From an uncultured Christensenella sp. (GTDB taxonomy: Bacteria; Bacillota; Clostridia; Christensenellales; Borkfalkiaceae), in contig CAJTNY010000019.1 in the NCBI GenBank assembly GCA_910577875.1, positions 1 through 34,652 on the forward strand: a stretch of 34,652 bases of DNA. The letters are read 5' to 3'. The notes below the pieces were generated by a model. It saw nothing but the letters and a program-made list of their open reading frames with translations, searched no databases and was not told the DNA's origin. Shown here one piece after another: positions 21,855 through 30,370 of the stretch; the stretch's first letter is position 1; every line of letters begins with the position of its first letter. A program made the position numbers and the translations under genes.

Positions 21855-24505
21855 AACCAATAAAACTACAATTTAAGGGAATTAACAGTTTTTCCGAGTT
21901 GACTGAAATCGATTTCGAAAAACTTACTAAAAACGGAATTTTCGGTATTTTCGGAGATACTGGCAGCGGTAAAAGTACAATACTCGATTGTATAAGTTTT
22001 GCCTTATACGGCAAAGTCGAAAGAAGCAGGGAAAAGCTCGATATAATAAATTATAAAAGCGACGCCGCGGAAGTTAAATTCGAGTTCGACGTTTTAACGG
22101 AAGGCAGGCGCAAAAGATTTTCGGCGGAACGAAGCATAAAGAGAAAAAGCGGTCTACATAAAGCGGTTCTATATGAAGACGGTGCATGCGTAGCAGATAA
22201 CGCGTCTACTGTTACTAAAAAAATTTCCGAAATACTCGGAGTAGATGCGGAAGATTTCAGAAAGTGCATAGCGCTTCCCCAGGGCGAGTTCTCGCAATTC
22301 GTAAAATCTCAGCCGTCGGAGCGCATTGCGTTGATAGAGAGATTGTTTTCTCTTTCCAGATACGGCGACAGACTGAAAGAAAGACTGAAAGCGCGGGAGA
22401 GTCAGGCGGAATTAACCTATCAGACTGTTTCGGCTAAACTCGGACTTTTTTTCGATATAAGCAAGGAAACGATAAAAGAAATATCTGAAAGAATAGAATT
22501 ATCGAAAAAACAGATTGAAAGACTTTCGGAAGACGTCGTAAATGCGGAAAAAGATTATACAGTTTTTAAAGCACTTGACGAAAAGCGTTCGGAACTTTGT
22601 TCGGTCATTGAAAAATTATCCGAATATGAGAAAATCAAATTCCGTATGGAAGAACTGCGTGCAGGACTAAAAGCGTTTCCCGTGTGTAAAACCGTAGTTG
22701 AATACAATAACGAGCTAAAAGAAAAAAAATTCTCGATTTGTGAAATAAGCGGTATTCTCGTTCAAAACGAAACAGAGATTAACTCGGAAAAAGAAAATCT
22801 TTCGAAGCTGAACTCGTATGCTGAGAGCATCAACTTTGACGAATCTATTGCAAACTGTATAGCGCTTTCGGCTAAGTATTCTGCGTTGGAGGGCAAGCCG
22901 GAAAAGCTTGCAGATCTCGAAAAAGAATTGGAAAGCAAGCGAATCGAGTATCGGGTTAAAGATGAGCGGCTTTTCAAACTTAAAAATAAAGTCAAAGAAG
23001 CAGAAAATGAAGTTGAAAAATTAAAACAAAGCATAGAAGATTGCGGAGCAAAAGATTTCGAAAAACTGATAAATGTTGATTTCAAAGGCGCTGTGCTTAA
23101 AGAAGAATATGTAAACTCTCTTGACTATTTTGTCGGCTTAAACGGTCAGATTAAGTTTCATAAAGACGGTTCCGAGCTATATAAGTTTATAGAGAGAGAA
23201 CTTAAACAGCAGATTGATAATTATAAGGACAGGGTTTGTCAGGTAAAAGATTTTAATCTTGATTTTGTACAAAACAGGCTGAAAAAGCTGCAATATTCCA
23301 ATGAAAAGCGTGAAAGTCTTACAGCTTTGTTAAATAAAAAGACTACGGAGTTGAAAGATGCGCAAATTGCAGCGAAAGAATGTGAAAAGGATATGAGCAT
23401 TATTCAGCGCGAAGGCGGAGAACTCAGAAAACGCGCTGACGAAATTAAAGCGGAACTTTTAAAAGTTTTCGGAAATGTTGGAAACTTTTCAGAAGCAGTT
23501 AAGAAAAATTCTGCCGAGTTGGAAAGTCTTAGATTGCAAGAATCCCGTCTTTTGTCAGAAATCGAAAAAGCCAATAAAAGAATATCAGAACTTTCCGCAT
23601 TTAAAGCAGGTAAGATAACGGAGAAAAAAGCTTTTGTTGAGCAAGTGAGAAGACTTGAAGAAAAGTTAAAATCCGCGCTTGCACAATCGGGAAGAACAGA
23701 TACGGAGAGTTGTGAAAATTTAGTAAGAGAATTCGAAAAATTTGCCGACGTAGAAAAAACTCTTGCGGAATACGATTCGGACACGGTTTTATTGTCGGCG
23801 CGGCGCGCTGAACTTGAAAAAATCAAAGGCATAAACGAGTTTACGCCGGATAATCTTAAATGCGCGGAGAAGAGAAAGAACTCAGTTTTATCCGAACTTT
23901 CCGAAGCGAGAGAAAAACTTGCGGTTCTTGTATCCGACCTAAAAAAGGCAGAAGACAGATTAAAACAAAAACAGCTTTTAAAGCAAGATTTGGAAACGGC
24001 TGAAAAAGAGCGCAACCTTATTGCCGGTCTTAAAGATTTGACGAAAGGCAATAAATTTATGGAGTATATAGCAAACGAGTACCTTTACGATATTTCTTCG
24101 CTTGCGTCTTCTACGCTTTTAAATCTTACCGACGGAAGATATTTTTTGACTTATACGGATAATTTTTACGCAGGCGATAATTTCAACTGCGGAAAACTTA
24201 GAGGAGTGAATACGCTGTCGGGCGGGGAAACGTTTCTTGTATCGCTTTCGCTTGCGTTAGCCTTATCGCAGACGATTTGCGCTTCTTTGAAATCTATTGA
24301 ATTTTTCTTTCTCGACGAAGGTTTCGGAACACTTGACGGAGCGCTTGTCGATACAGTTATGAGTGCGCTTGAAAAGCTTAAAAGTTCGAGTTTTACAATC
24401 GGCGTAATCAGCCACGTTGAAGAATTGAAACACAGAATAGATAATAAAATTACAGTATATAAAGCGACTGAAAATCACGGTTCTACCGTGCAGATTAGCT
24501 ATTAA
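21851..24505 (+). CDS. sbcC: SbcC, SMC/Rad50-like ATPase, short and without visible zinc hook
   Basis: An 884-aa ATPase partner of SbcD. Walker A GDTGSGKST (35-43), a Q-loop ALPQGEFSQFV near 145, ABC signature TLSGGETFL (about 788-796), Walker B FFFLDEGFG (about 817-825) and a final His switch (SHVEEL). The middle is two long coiled-coil arms rich in Glu, Lys and Leu. It is clearly shorter than E. coli (about 1048) or B. subtilis (about 1130) SbcC, and no Cys-x2-Cys zinc-hook is present at the apex. Heads are intact, so the complex should still hydrolyse ATP. Confidence 0.95.
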   Translation: MKPIKLQFKGINSFSELTEIDFEKLTKNGIFGIFGDTGSGKSTILDCISFALYGKVERSREKLDIINYKSDAAEVKFEFDVLTEGRRKRFSAERSIKRKSGLHKAVLYEDGACVADNASTVTKKISEILGVDAEDFRKCIALPQGEFSQFVKSQPSERIALIERLFSLSRYGDRLKERLKARESQAELTYQTVSAKLGLFFDISKETIKEISERIELSKKQIERLSEDVVNAEKDYTVFKALDEKRSELCSVIEKLSEYEKIKFRMEELRAGLKAFPVCKTVVEYNNELKEKKFSICEISGILVQNETEINSEKENLSKLNSYAESINFDESIANCIALSAKYSALEGKPEKLADLEKELESKRIEYRVKDERLFKLKNKVKEAENEVEKLKQSIEDCGAKDFEKLINVDFKGAVLKEEYVNSLDYFVGLNGQIKFHKDGSELYKFIERELKQQIDNYKDRVCQVKDFNLDFVQNRLKKLQYSNEKRESLTALLNKKTTELKDAQIAAKECEKDMSIIQREGGELRKRADEIKAELLKVFGNVGNFSEAVKKNSAELESLRLQESRLLSEIEKANKRISELSAFKAGKITEKKAFVEQVRRLEEKLKSALAQSGRTDTESCENLVREFEKFADVEKTLAEYDSDTVLLSARRAELEKIKGINEFTPDNLKCAEKRKNSVLSELSEAREKLAVLVSDLKKAEDRLKQKQLLKQDLETAEKERNLIAGLKDLTKGNKFMEYIANEYLYDISSLASSTLLNLTDGRYFLTYTDNFYAGDNFNCGKLRGVNTLSGGETFLVSLSLALALSQTICASLKSIEFFFLDEGFGTLDGALVDTVMSALEKLKSSSFTIGVISHVEELKHRIDNKITVYKATENHGSTVQISY

Positions 24506-24515
24506 GGAGAAAATT

Positions 24516-26192
24516 TTGCCCAATATTTTAACGCCGACAATACTTTGGCACGATTTTGACGATTCGCTCGACATTTACGCTGTATTGCTTAAAGAAAGGT
24601 ACGAGGACGGAATTAAATTCGAAAGCGTCAACTTTTACGGACGCGAAACGGGAGAAGGCAGAGTAAAAATTTACGGAGTTTTTGCGACGAGCGAAATCGT
24701 TCCGTCAAAGGAAACCGTTCTTATTTTTCCCGATAGTTCGGACGGAATAGATACGGATATTCTGAAAATGTTTGTTCAAAAAGGCTATTCCGCTTTTATG
24801 GTCGATTATCGCGGAGAGTGGGAAGATTGCGAATACGGTACCGAATATCCCGAAAATATAAGTTATGCGAATACCGTCAATTGCGGCAGATCAAAAGATT
24901 TTGTAGACGAATCCGCGGATAAAACCAGTTGGTACGAATGGGTGGCAGTAGGTATATATGCGCGTAAATTCATTGTTCAGCGTACAGGAAGCGAAAACAT
25001 TGCCGTAGTAGGTATAAGAGACGGAGGTGAAATTGCCTGGAAACTTGCGGTTGCGAAAAAGTTTTCTTGCGTTATTCCCGTTTGTGCCGCGGGCTGGCTG
25101 GCTTATTCGGGAATAAGCAAATTCAAACCTGACGAACAAAAGCTTAATAACGAGAGGTATCGTTTTATAGCGGGAATAGATTCGCAGGCTTACGCGCCGT
25201 ATGTACGGTGTCCCGTAATGCTTTTATGTTCTACCAACGACCCGAGATTCGACTATGACAGGGCTTACGATACTTTTTCGCGAATCAATCCCGAATTTGC
25301 GGGCGAAAGCGTTATCGCGTATTCGGTTGAGTGTGACAGCGCTATCGGAATGAAAAGTACAGCCGATATGTTTATGTTCTTGGTGAAGTATCTCAAAAGG
25401 CGCCAGATTTTTATCCCGCAGCCCGTTGAGGTGACTGTCGGCGTAGACGAAGAACAGAATTTGATTGCAACGGCTAAATTCGATAACTTAGGCGTTGTCG
25501 AAGAAGCCGGTATGTTTTTTGCCGAGGACTGTATCGACCCTACTGTCAGAGATTGGACTTTATGCGATAAAGTTCTGAAAACTTCCGATACCGAACAAAA
25601 ATTCTTTTTAAATATTTACGAAGAAACTTCAACGCTTTTTGTTCTTTGCTATGCCAAGTATACAAACGGTTTTACTATTTGGTCGAAAATGGCAGTCAAA
25701 AAGATAAGCGGAAGATTTAAAAATACGCACGGCAAATGTCGTGTTATGTACACGAGCAAAAACGGAACGGACGGTTTTTCGGTTGCGGATATACGTTCTG
25801 TCGCCGTGGGCGGTATATTTTTTACCGACAGTTTAATGGTTCCAGAACTTGTTTCGAAAGCAAAAGATATAAAAGGCGTATATTCGGAATACGGACTTAC
25901 GACTTACAGATTAAGCAGTTCGGGATACGCTCCTTCGAAAGATAATGTTTTAAAGGTTGACGTTTTTTGCGACAAAACCGCGGAAATAACTTTTACGATA
26001 GTCGATTCTGCCGACGGCGAAATTTACAAATACAGTCAGAATATTCTCGGCGGAGTATGGCAAAGTCTTATTTTGGAAAGTAAATTGTTTAAAACGGTAA
26101 ACGGTTCGCAATTATCGGACTATGCTCATAATTTGAGATTTTGCATTTTCTGCGAAGGGAATTATGCTATAAATAATTTAATGTGGCTTTAA
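24516..26192 (+). CDS. Alpha/beta-hydrolase-like protein, catalytic Ser missing
   Basis: A 558-aa cytoplasmic protein starting at TTG with AAGGAG six bases ahead. The N-terminal 300 residues read as an alpha/beta-hydrolase of the acetyl-xylan-esterase/S9-like type: ETVLIFPDSSDG, YSAFMVDYRGE, then the nucleophile-elbow position AVVGIRDGGEIAWKLA, then VMLLCSTNDPRFDYD around the acid. The elbow has Arg168 where Ser is expected (GxSxG becomes G-I-R-D-G), and the usual catalytic His near 270 is not apparent (ECDSAIG). The second half is beta-rich (about 310-558) like an accessory jelly-roll. It may be a non-catalytic binding or scaffold protein. No signal peptide is seen. It lies between sbcC and signal peptidase I. 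Confidence 0.75.
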   Translation: MPNILTPTILWHDFDDSLDIYAVLLKERYEDGIKFESVNFYGRETGEGRVKIYGVFATSEIVPSKETVLIFPDSSDGIDTDILKMFVQKGYSAFMVDYRGEWEDCEYGTEYPENISYANTVNCGRSKDFVDESADKTSWYEWVAVGIYARKFIVQRTGSENIAVVGIRDGGEIAWKLAVAKKFSCVIPVCAAGWLAYSGISKFKPDEQKLNNERYRFIAGIDSQAYAPYVRCPVMLLCSTNDPRFDYDRAYDTFSRINPEFAGESVIAYSVECDSAIGMKSTADMFMFLVKYLKRRQIFIPQPVEVTVGVDEEQNLIATAKFDNLGVVEEAGMFFAEDCIDPTVRDWTLCDKVLKTSDTEQKFFLNIYEETSTLFVLCYAKYTNGFTIWSKMAVKKISGRFKNTHGKCRVMYTSKNGTDGFSVADIRSVAVGGIFFTDSLMVPELVSKAKDIKGVYSEYGLTTYRLSSSGYAPSKDNVLKVDVFCDKTAEITFTIVDSADGEIYKYSQNILGGVWQSLILESKLFKTVNGSQLSDYAHNLRFCIFCEGNYAINNLMWL

Positions 26193-26196
26193 TATT

Positions 26197-26940
26197 ATGT
26201 TTTATGATGTAAAAGAAAGCTTGTTTGCTAAGAAGGAAGATACTAAATTTAATCTTGTAATCAATGTGCTTATCACTCTTGTTATTGTTGTTCTCGTTTT
26301 CGAAGTTTTTTTCTCGCTTTCGTATTCGGGTATATATGTAATAGGTGCGTCAATGAACGATACTCTGATGGGCGCTGAGGAACATTTTGAAGGCGACGCT
26401 TATCTTTCCGGCGGACGGCCGGTTAGAAAATATGTAGCGGATACCGACGGTGATTACGTTTATGTTAAAAAGAACAAAAAACCGGTTTACGGCGATATAG
26501 TGGTCGTTAATAAGGACAGTAGCACTTCAATTATAAAGAGGGTAATTGCGATAGGCGGGGATTATGTCAAGATAGTTGCAGGCAAAGTTTATATAAAACA
26601 TTCTGCCGAAGAGCCGTTTCCCGATGAACCTTTATCGGAAGAATATGTTTCGCCCGAACATAACGACCCTTTTAATTTGAGCAATACTTTTCATAACGAC
26701 GAAACGGGTTTTTATGTCGAAAAAGACAGTTATTTTTTGCTCGGCGATAACAGGAACGTTAGCCTTGACAGTCGCGCGGACGGCGGCACTAATTTCAAGG
26801 AGAACCAAATTTTCGGAGTAGTGACGGATTGGTCTATGAGAGGCAAGAGCGGTTATACTGCTTTGCATAAGTTTTTTGTGTTTGATTTGCCTAGCGTGTT
26901 CGGAATAGACAACAGGATAAAAAGTATAAAAGAGGTATAA
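26197..26940 (+). CDS. lepB: Signal peptidase I
   Basis: A 247-aa membrane serine protease that removes signal peptides from exported proteins. There is one N-terminal membrane helix (about 20-42). Box B contains the nucleophile Ser52 in IGASMNDTL (most family members have SMxPTL). Box D has IIKRVIAIGGD with general base Lys114, and box E is LLGDNRNVSLDSR. Extra sequence (residues 60-90 and 135-165) enlarges the catalytic domain. It starts four bases after the preceding stop with only a weak ribosome site, so expression is likely coupled. Confidence 0.93.
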   Translation: MFYDVKESLFAKKEDTKFNLVINVLITLVIVVLVFEVFFSLSYSGIYVIGASMNDTLMGAEEHFEGDAYLSGGRPVRKYVADTDGDYVYVKKNKKPVYGDIVVVNKDSSTSIIKRVIAIGGDYVKIVAGKVYIKHSAEEPFPDEPLSEEYVSPEHNDPFNLSNTFHNDETGFYVEKDSYFLLGDNRNVSLDSRADGGTNFKENQIFGVVTDWSMRGKSGYTALHKFFVFDLPSVFGIDNRIKSIKEV

Positions 26941-26942
26941 CA

Positions 26943-27212
26943 ATGCGTGCGGTAGTAACGGTAGTAGGTAAAGATAAAACGGGCATTATAGCAAAGGTCA
27001 GCTCATTTCTTGCTGAAAGATGCGTAAATATTCTCGATATAAGTCAGACGATTTTACAGGAATATTTCGCAATGATAATGCTTGTGGATTTGTCCGATGC
27101 TGAAATACAGCTTTCTTCTCTCGCTGAGGAATGCGCTCGGCTCGGCAGTGAAATAGGTATGTCGATACATGTACAGCATGAAGAAATTTTCAACGCAATG
27201 CATAAGATTTAA
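26943..27212 (+). CDS. ACT-domain protein (UPF0237 family)
   Basis: An 89-aa ACT regulatory domain, related to glycine-cleavage repressor-type ACT proteins. RAVVTVVGKDKTGIIAKVS and VNILDISQTIL are the domain's first strand-loop-helix and second strand. It probably binds an amino acid. It is almost always found next to the UPF0210 gene that follows after nine bases, and the pairing itself supports the call. AGAGG lies eight bases before the start. Confidence 0.92.
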   Translation: MRAVVTVVGKDKTGIIAKVSSFLAERCVNILDISQTILQEYFAMIMLVDLSDAEIQLSSLAEECARLGSEIGMSIHVQHEEIFNAMHKI

Positions 27213-27221
27213 GGTATAATT

Positions 27222-28577
27222 ATGTTTAATTACGGCGAAGTTTTAGAAACGATAAATATGGTCGAGAAAGAACACCTCGATATCCGTACGGTTACGATGG
27301 GTATTTCTCTCTTGCCCTGTATAAGCGGCACTGCAGAGAAAACGGCTGAAAAAGTTTATGATACCGTATGCAAAAAAGCTGAGAATATCGTAAAAGTTAC
27401 ATCTGAATTATCTCGCGAATACGGTATTCCGATTGTAAATAAACGTGTGTCTGTTACGCCGGCGGCGCTTATTTGCGCGCCGTTTGCCAATCAGTCTTAC
27501 CTTATTGGCAAAGCGTTGGACAACGCGGCGAAAGAACTCGGGATAGATTTTCTCGGCGGTTATTCTGCACTTGTTCATAAGGGAATGTCCGACTATGAAA
27601 AGCAGTTTATTTTGAGTATTCCGGAGGTTCTCGCCGATACGGAACGGCTGTGTTCGTCGGTTAACGTAGGCTCCTCCAAGTCGGGAATAAATATGGATGC
27701 AGTCTGTTTGATGGGTAAAATAATCAAAAAGACTGCGGAAAAAACCGCTGACAGAGACGGGTTCGGTTGCGCAAAACTTGTAGTTTTCTGCAACGCGGTC
27801 GAGGATAATCCGTTTATGGCAGGCGCTTTTCACGGCATAGGAGAGAGTGGTACAGTAATAAACGTAGGAGTATCGGGACCTGGAGTAGTACAGCACGCTA
27901 TTGAAAGTATTCCCGATGCTAATTTGAGCGAGCTTGCTGAAATGATAAAGCGCACCGCGTTTAAAATTACCCGCGCAGGTCAGCTAATAGCGCGCGAAGC
28001 GGCGAAAAGGCTCGGTGCGGAATTCGGTATCGTTGATTTATCGCTTGCACCGACGCCCGCAAGGGGAGATTCCGTTGCTCAGATACTTGAAGATATGGGA
28101 CTTGAAAGCGTCGGAACTCACGGATCCACAGCTTGTCTTGCAATGCTTAACGATGCGGTTAAAAAAGGCGGTGTGATGGCGAGTTCGCGAGTCGGAGGTC
28201 TTTCGGGCGCGTTTATACCTGTTTCGGAAGATATAGGAATGATTGAAGCCGCCGAGCGCGGAACATTATGTATAGACAAGCTCGAAGCGATGACTGCGGT
28301 TTGTTCTGTAGGACTGGATATGGTTGCAATTCCCGGTGACGTTTCGGCTTCTACTATCAGCGCGATTATCGCAGACGAAGCAGCAATAGGTATGATAAAT
28401 AATAAGACGACCGCGGTTAGAATAATTCCTGCGCCGAACAAAAAGGTTGGAGACTCAGTCAATTTCGGCGGACTTTTGGGGCGTGCGCCTTTAATGCCCG
28501 TTCATAATGAATCGGCTGAAAAATTCATATCGAGGGGCGGGCTTATCCCTGCGCCTATACATTCAAATAAGAATTAA
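27222..28577 (+). CDS. UPF0210 (DUF711) PFL-like protein
   Basis: A 451-aa cytoplasmic protein of the UPF0210/DUF711 family, with pyruvate-formate-lyase-like fold but no assigned reaction. Conserved pieces visible: N-terminal EVLETINMVEKEHLDIRTVTMGISL, FGCAKLVVFCNAVEDNPFMAGAFHG, INVGVSGPGVV, VDLSLAPTPA and the C-terminal GGLLGRAPLMPV. Length is standard. It follows the ACT-domain gene, which may regulate it. The ribosome site is AAGG. Confidence 0.93.
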   Translation: MFNYGEVLETINMVEKEHLDIRTVTMGISLLPCISGTAEKTAEKVYDTVCKKAENIVKVTSELSREYGIPIVNKRVSVTPAALICAPFANQSYLIGKALDNAAKELGIDFLGGYSALVHKGMSDYEKQFILSIPEVLADTERLCSSVNVGSSKSGINMDAVCLMGKIIKKTAEKTADRDGFGCAKLVVFCNAVEDNPFMAGAFHGIGESGTVINVGVSGPGVVQHAIESIPDANLSELAEMIKRTAFKITRAGQLIAREAAKRLGAEFGIVDLSLAPTPARGDSVAQILEDMGLESVGTHGSTACLAMLNDAVKKGGVMASSRVGGLSGAFIPVSEDIGMIEAAERGTLCIDKLEAMTAVCSVGLDMVAIPGDVSASTISAIIADEAAIGMINNKTTAVRIIPAPNKKVGDSVNFGGLLGRAPLMPVHNESAEKFISRGGLIPAPIHSNKN

Positions 28578-28588
28578 GAGGTGTTAAA

Positions 28589-30364
28589 TTGAAAAGAAAC
28601 GAAGTTAAACAACAGTATAAATGGAATACCGGTGATATTTTCTCTTCTGACGAGGAATGGGAAAAATGTTTCAAACAGGCTGAAAGCTTGCTCGGTTTTT
28701 CTAAATTTGCAGGTAAACTGAATAACAGTGAAAGTCTTCTTGAATTTTATAAAGAAGACGACAGATTCAGTATTCTTTTGGAAAAGCTTGCGGTTTATGC
28801 AAACTTAAAGCACGACGAAGATGCAGGAATTTCCAAGTACGGCGCATATTATGCGAAGGTTGTTTCGTTGTTCTCGAAATACTCTACCGAACTTGCATTT
28901 TTTGAGCCCGAAATGGCGAAGTTAGACGAAAGTTATTTAAAATCGCTTTTATCTGATAAACACTTTTCGGATTACGATTATGCTATTAAAAAAATAATCA
29001 AACGCAAAGCGCATACAATTTCCGAACAGGAAGAAAGGCTTATAGGTATGTCAGGCGAGATTTTTGAATCGTTCAGAGAAATTTTCGGTATGATAGATAA
29101 TCTCGATTTGCCTCTGCCAGAGATAGATTGGAAGGGTGAAAGCGTAAGGCTTAGCCACGGCACTTACGGAATAATTTTGCATTCCGAAGACAGAGAGAAA
29201 AGAAGAGAGGCTTACGAAAAATATTATGGCGCTTATAAATCATTAATAAATACTATTACGTCTGTTTATCACGGCAACGTGAAAAAGGATGTCTATTTGA
29301 GCAAAGTGTATAAATACGGCTCGTGCCTTGAACACGCTTTATTTAATGAAGACGTCGACAGAATCGTTTACGACAATCTTTTAAAAACCGTAGATAATAA
29401 TCTTCCGTCAATGCATCGTTATATATCCGACAGAAAAAAACTTCTCGGTTACGATAAATTATATTTTTACGATATTTATGCGCCTCTCGTTCAGGGTGCG
29501 GATTTGAAACTGTCTTTTGACGAAGCTTACGATTATGTAATAAAAGGGCTTGCGCCTCTCGGTAAGGAATATCAGGCCCTCTTAAAGAAAGGTTACGACG
29601 AAAGATGGATAGATGTGGAGGAAACGGATGGTAAGAGAAATGGCGCATACAGTGCTTACTGTCCCGACGTGCATCCATTTGTTTTATTAAATTATAAACC
29701 TACGACAAATGACGTGTTTACAATTGCACACGAAATGGGACATTCTCTACACAGTTATTTTTCGAGCATAAATCAGCCTTATGCAAAAACGTCTTACACG
29801 ATATTTGTAGCGGAAGTTGCAAGCACTGTTAACGAAGTGCTGCTTCTCAAATATATGTTAAAAGAAACGGATGATGAGAATTTCAAAAAATATCTTCTTA
29901 ACTATTATCTTGACACTATCCGCGCAACCTTGCACAGGCAGTCGATGTTCGCAGAATTCGAGTATGGAGCGCACGAAATGTCTGAAAAGGGAGAGCTGCT
30001 TACAAAGGAAAATCTATGCGAACTTTACGCGGGAATAGGAAAAAAATATTACGGCTGCGAGATAGAACACGATTATAATATTTCCTGCGAATGGGCGAGA
30101 ATTCCTCATTTTTACCGTTCTTTCTACGTCTATAAATACGCGACGGGAATTATAACTGCTATAAATATCGCAAATCGTATTTTAATTGAAGGCGAAAGAG
30201 CAGTGCAGGATTATTTCAAATTCCTTTCAGGAGGTTCGTCGACAGACCCTGTTTCGCTTTTGAAACTAGCCGGCGTTGACCTTACAAAACGAGAGCCGTT
30301 TGATTTTGCAATGCGGGAATTTGATAAAACTCTTACAGAATTTGAGAAATTAATGGGAATATAA
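28589..30364 (+). CDS. pepF: Oligoendopeptidase F
   Basis: A 591-aa cytoplasmic M3-family zinc metallopeptidase that cleaves oligopeptides of about 7-17 residues. The HExxH motif is at 381-385 (HEMGHSLHSYF) and the downstream Glu ligand lies in FVAEVASTVNE. N-terminal helical domain with NLKHDEDAG is typical of the M3B subfamily. Start is TTG at 28589 with AAGAGG eight bases ahead. Length is near normal (about 600). No signal peptide. Confidence 0.96.
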   Translation: MKRNEVKQQYKWNTGDIFSSDEEWEKCFKQAESLLGFSKFAGKLNNSESLLEFYKEDDRFSILLEKLAVYANLKHDEDAGISKYGAYYAKVVSLFSKYSTELAFFEPEMAKLDESYLKSLLSDKHFSDYDYAIKKIIKRKAHTISEQEERLIGMSGEIFESFREIFGMIDNLDLPLPEIDWKGESVRLSHGTYGIILHSEDREKRREAYEKYYGAYKSLINTITSVYHGNVKKDVYLSKVYKYGSCLEHALFNEDVDRIVYDNLLKTVDNNLPSMHRYISDRKKLLGYDKLYFYDIYAPLVQGADLKLSFDEAYDYVIKGLAPLGKEYQALLKKGYDERWIDVEETDGKRNGAYSAYCPDVHPFVLLNYKPTTNDVFTIAHEMGHSLHSYFSSINQPYAKTSYTIFVAEVASTVNEVLLLKYMLKETDDENFKKYLLNYYLDTIRATLHRQSMFAEFEYGAHEMSEKGELLTKENLCELYAGIGKKYYGCEIEHDYNISCEWARIPHFYRSFYVYKYATGIITAINIANRILIEGERAVQDYFKFLSGGSSTDPVSLLKLAGVDLTKREPFDFAMREFDKTLTEFEKLMGI

Positions 30365-30370
30365 AGTACT

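Noticed and set aside
23404..24051. Minus-strand 215-codon frame inside sbcC.
   Set aside because: It is antisense to the coiled coil, Ser/Leu/Phe-rich as expected from Glu/Lys codons read backwards.
27408..27896. Minus-strand 162-codon frame inside the UPF0210 gene.
   Set aside because: Shadow of a well-supported gene; no start signals.
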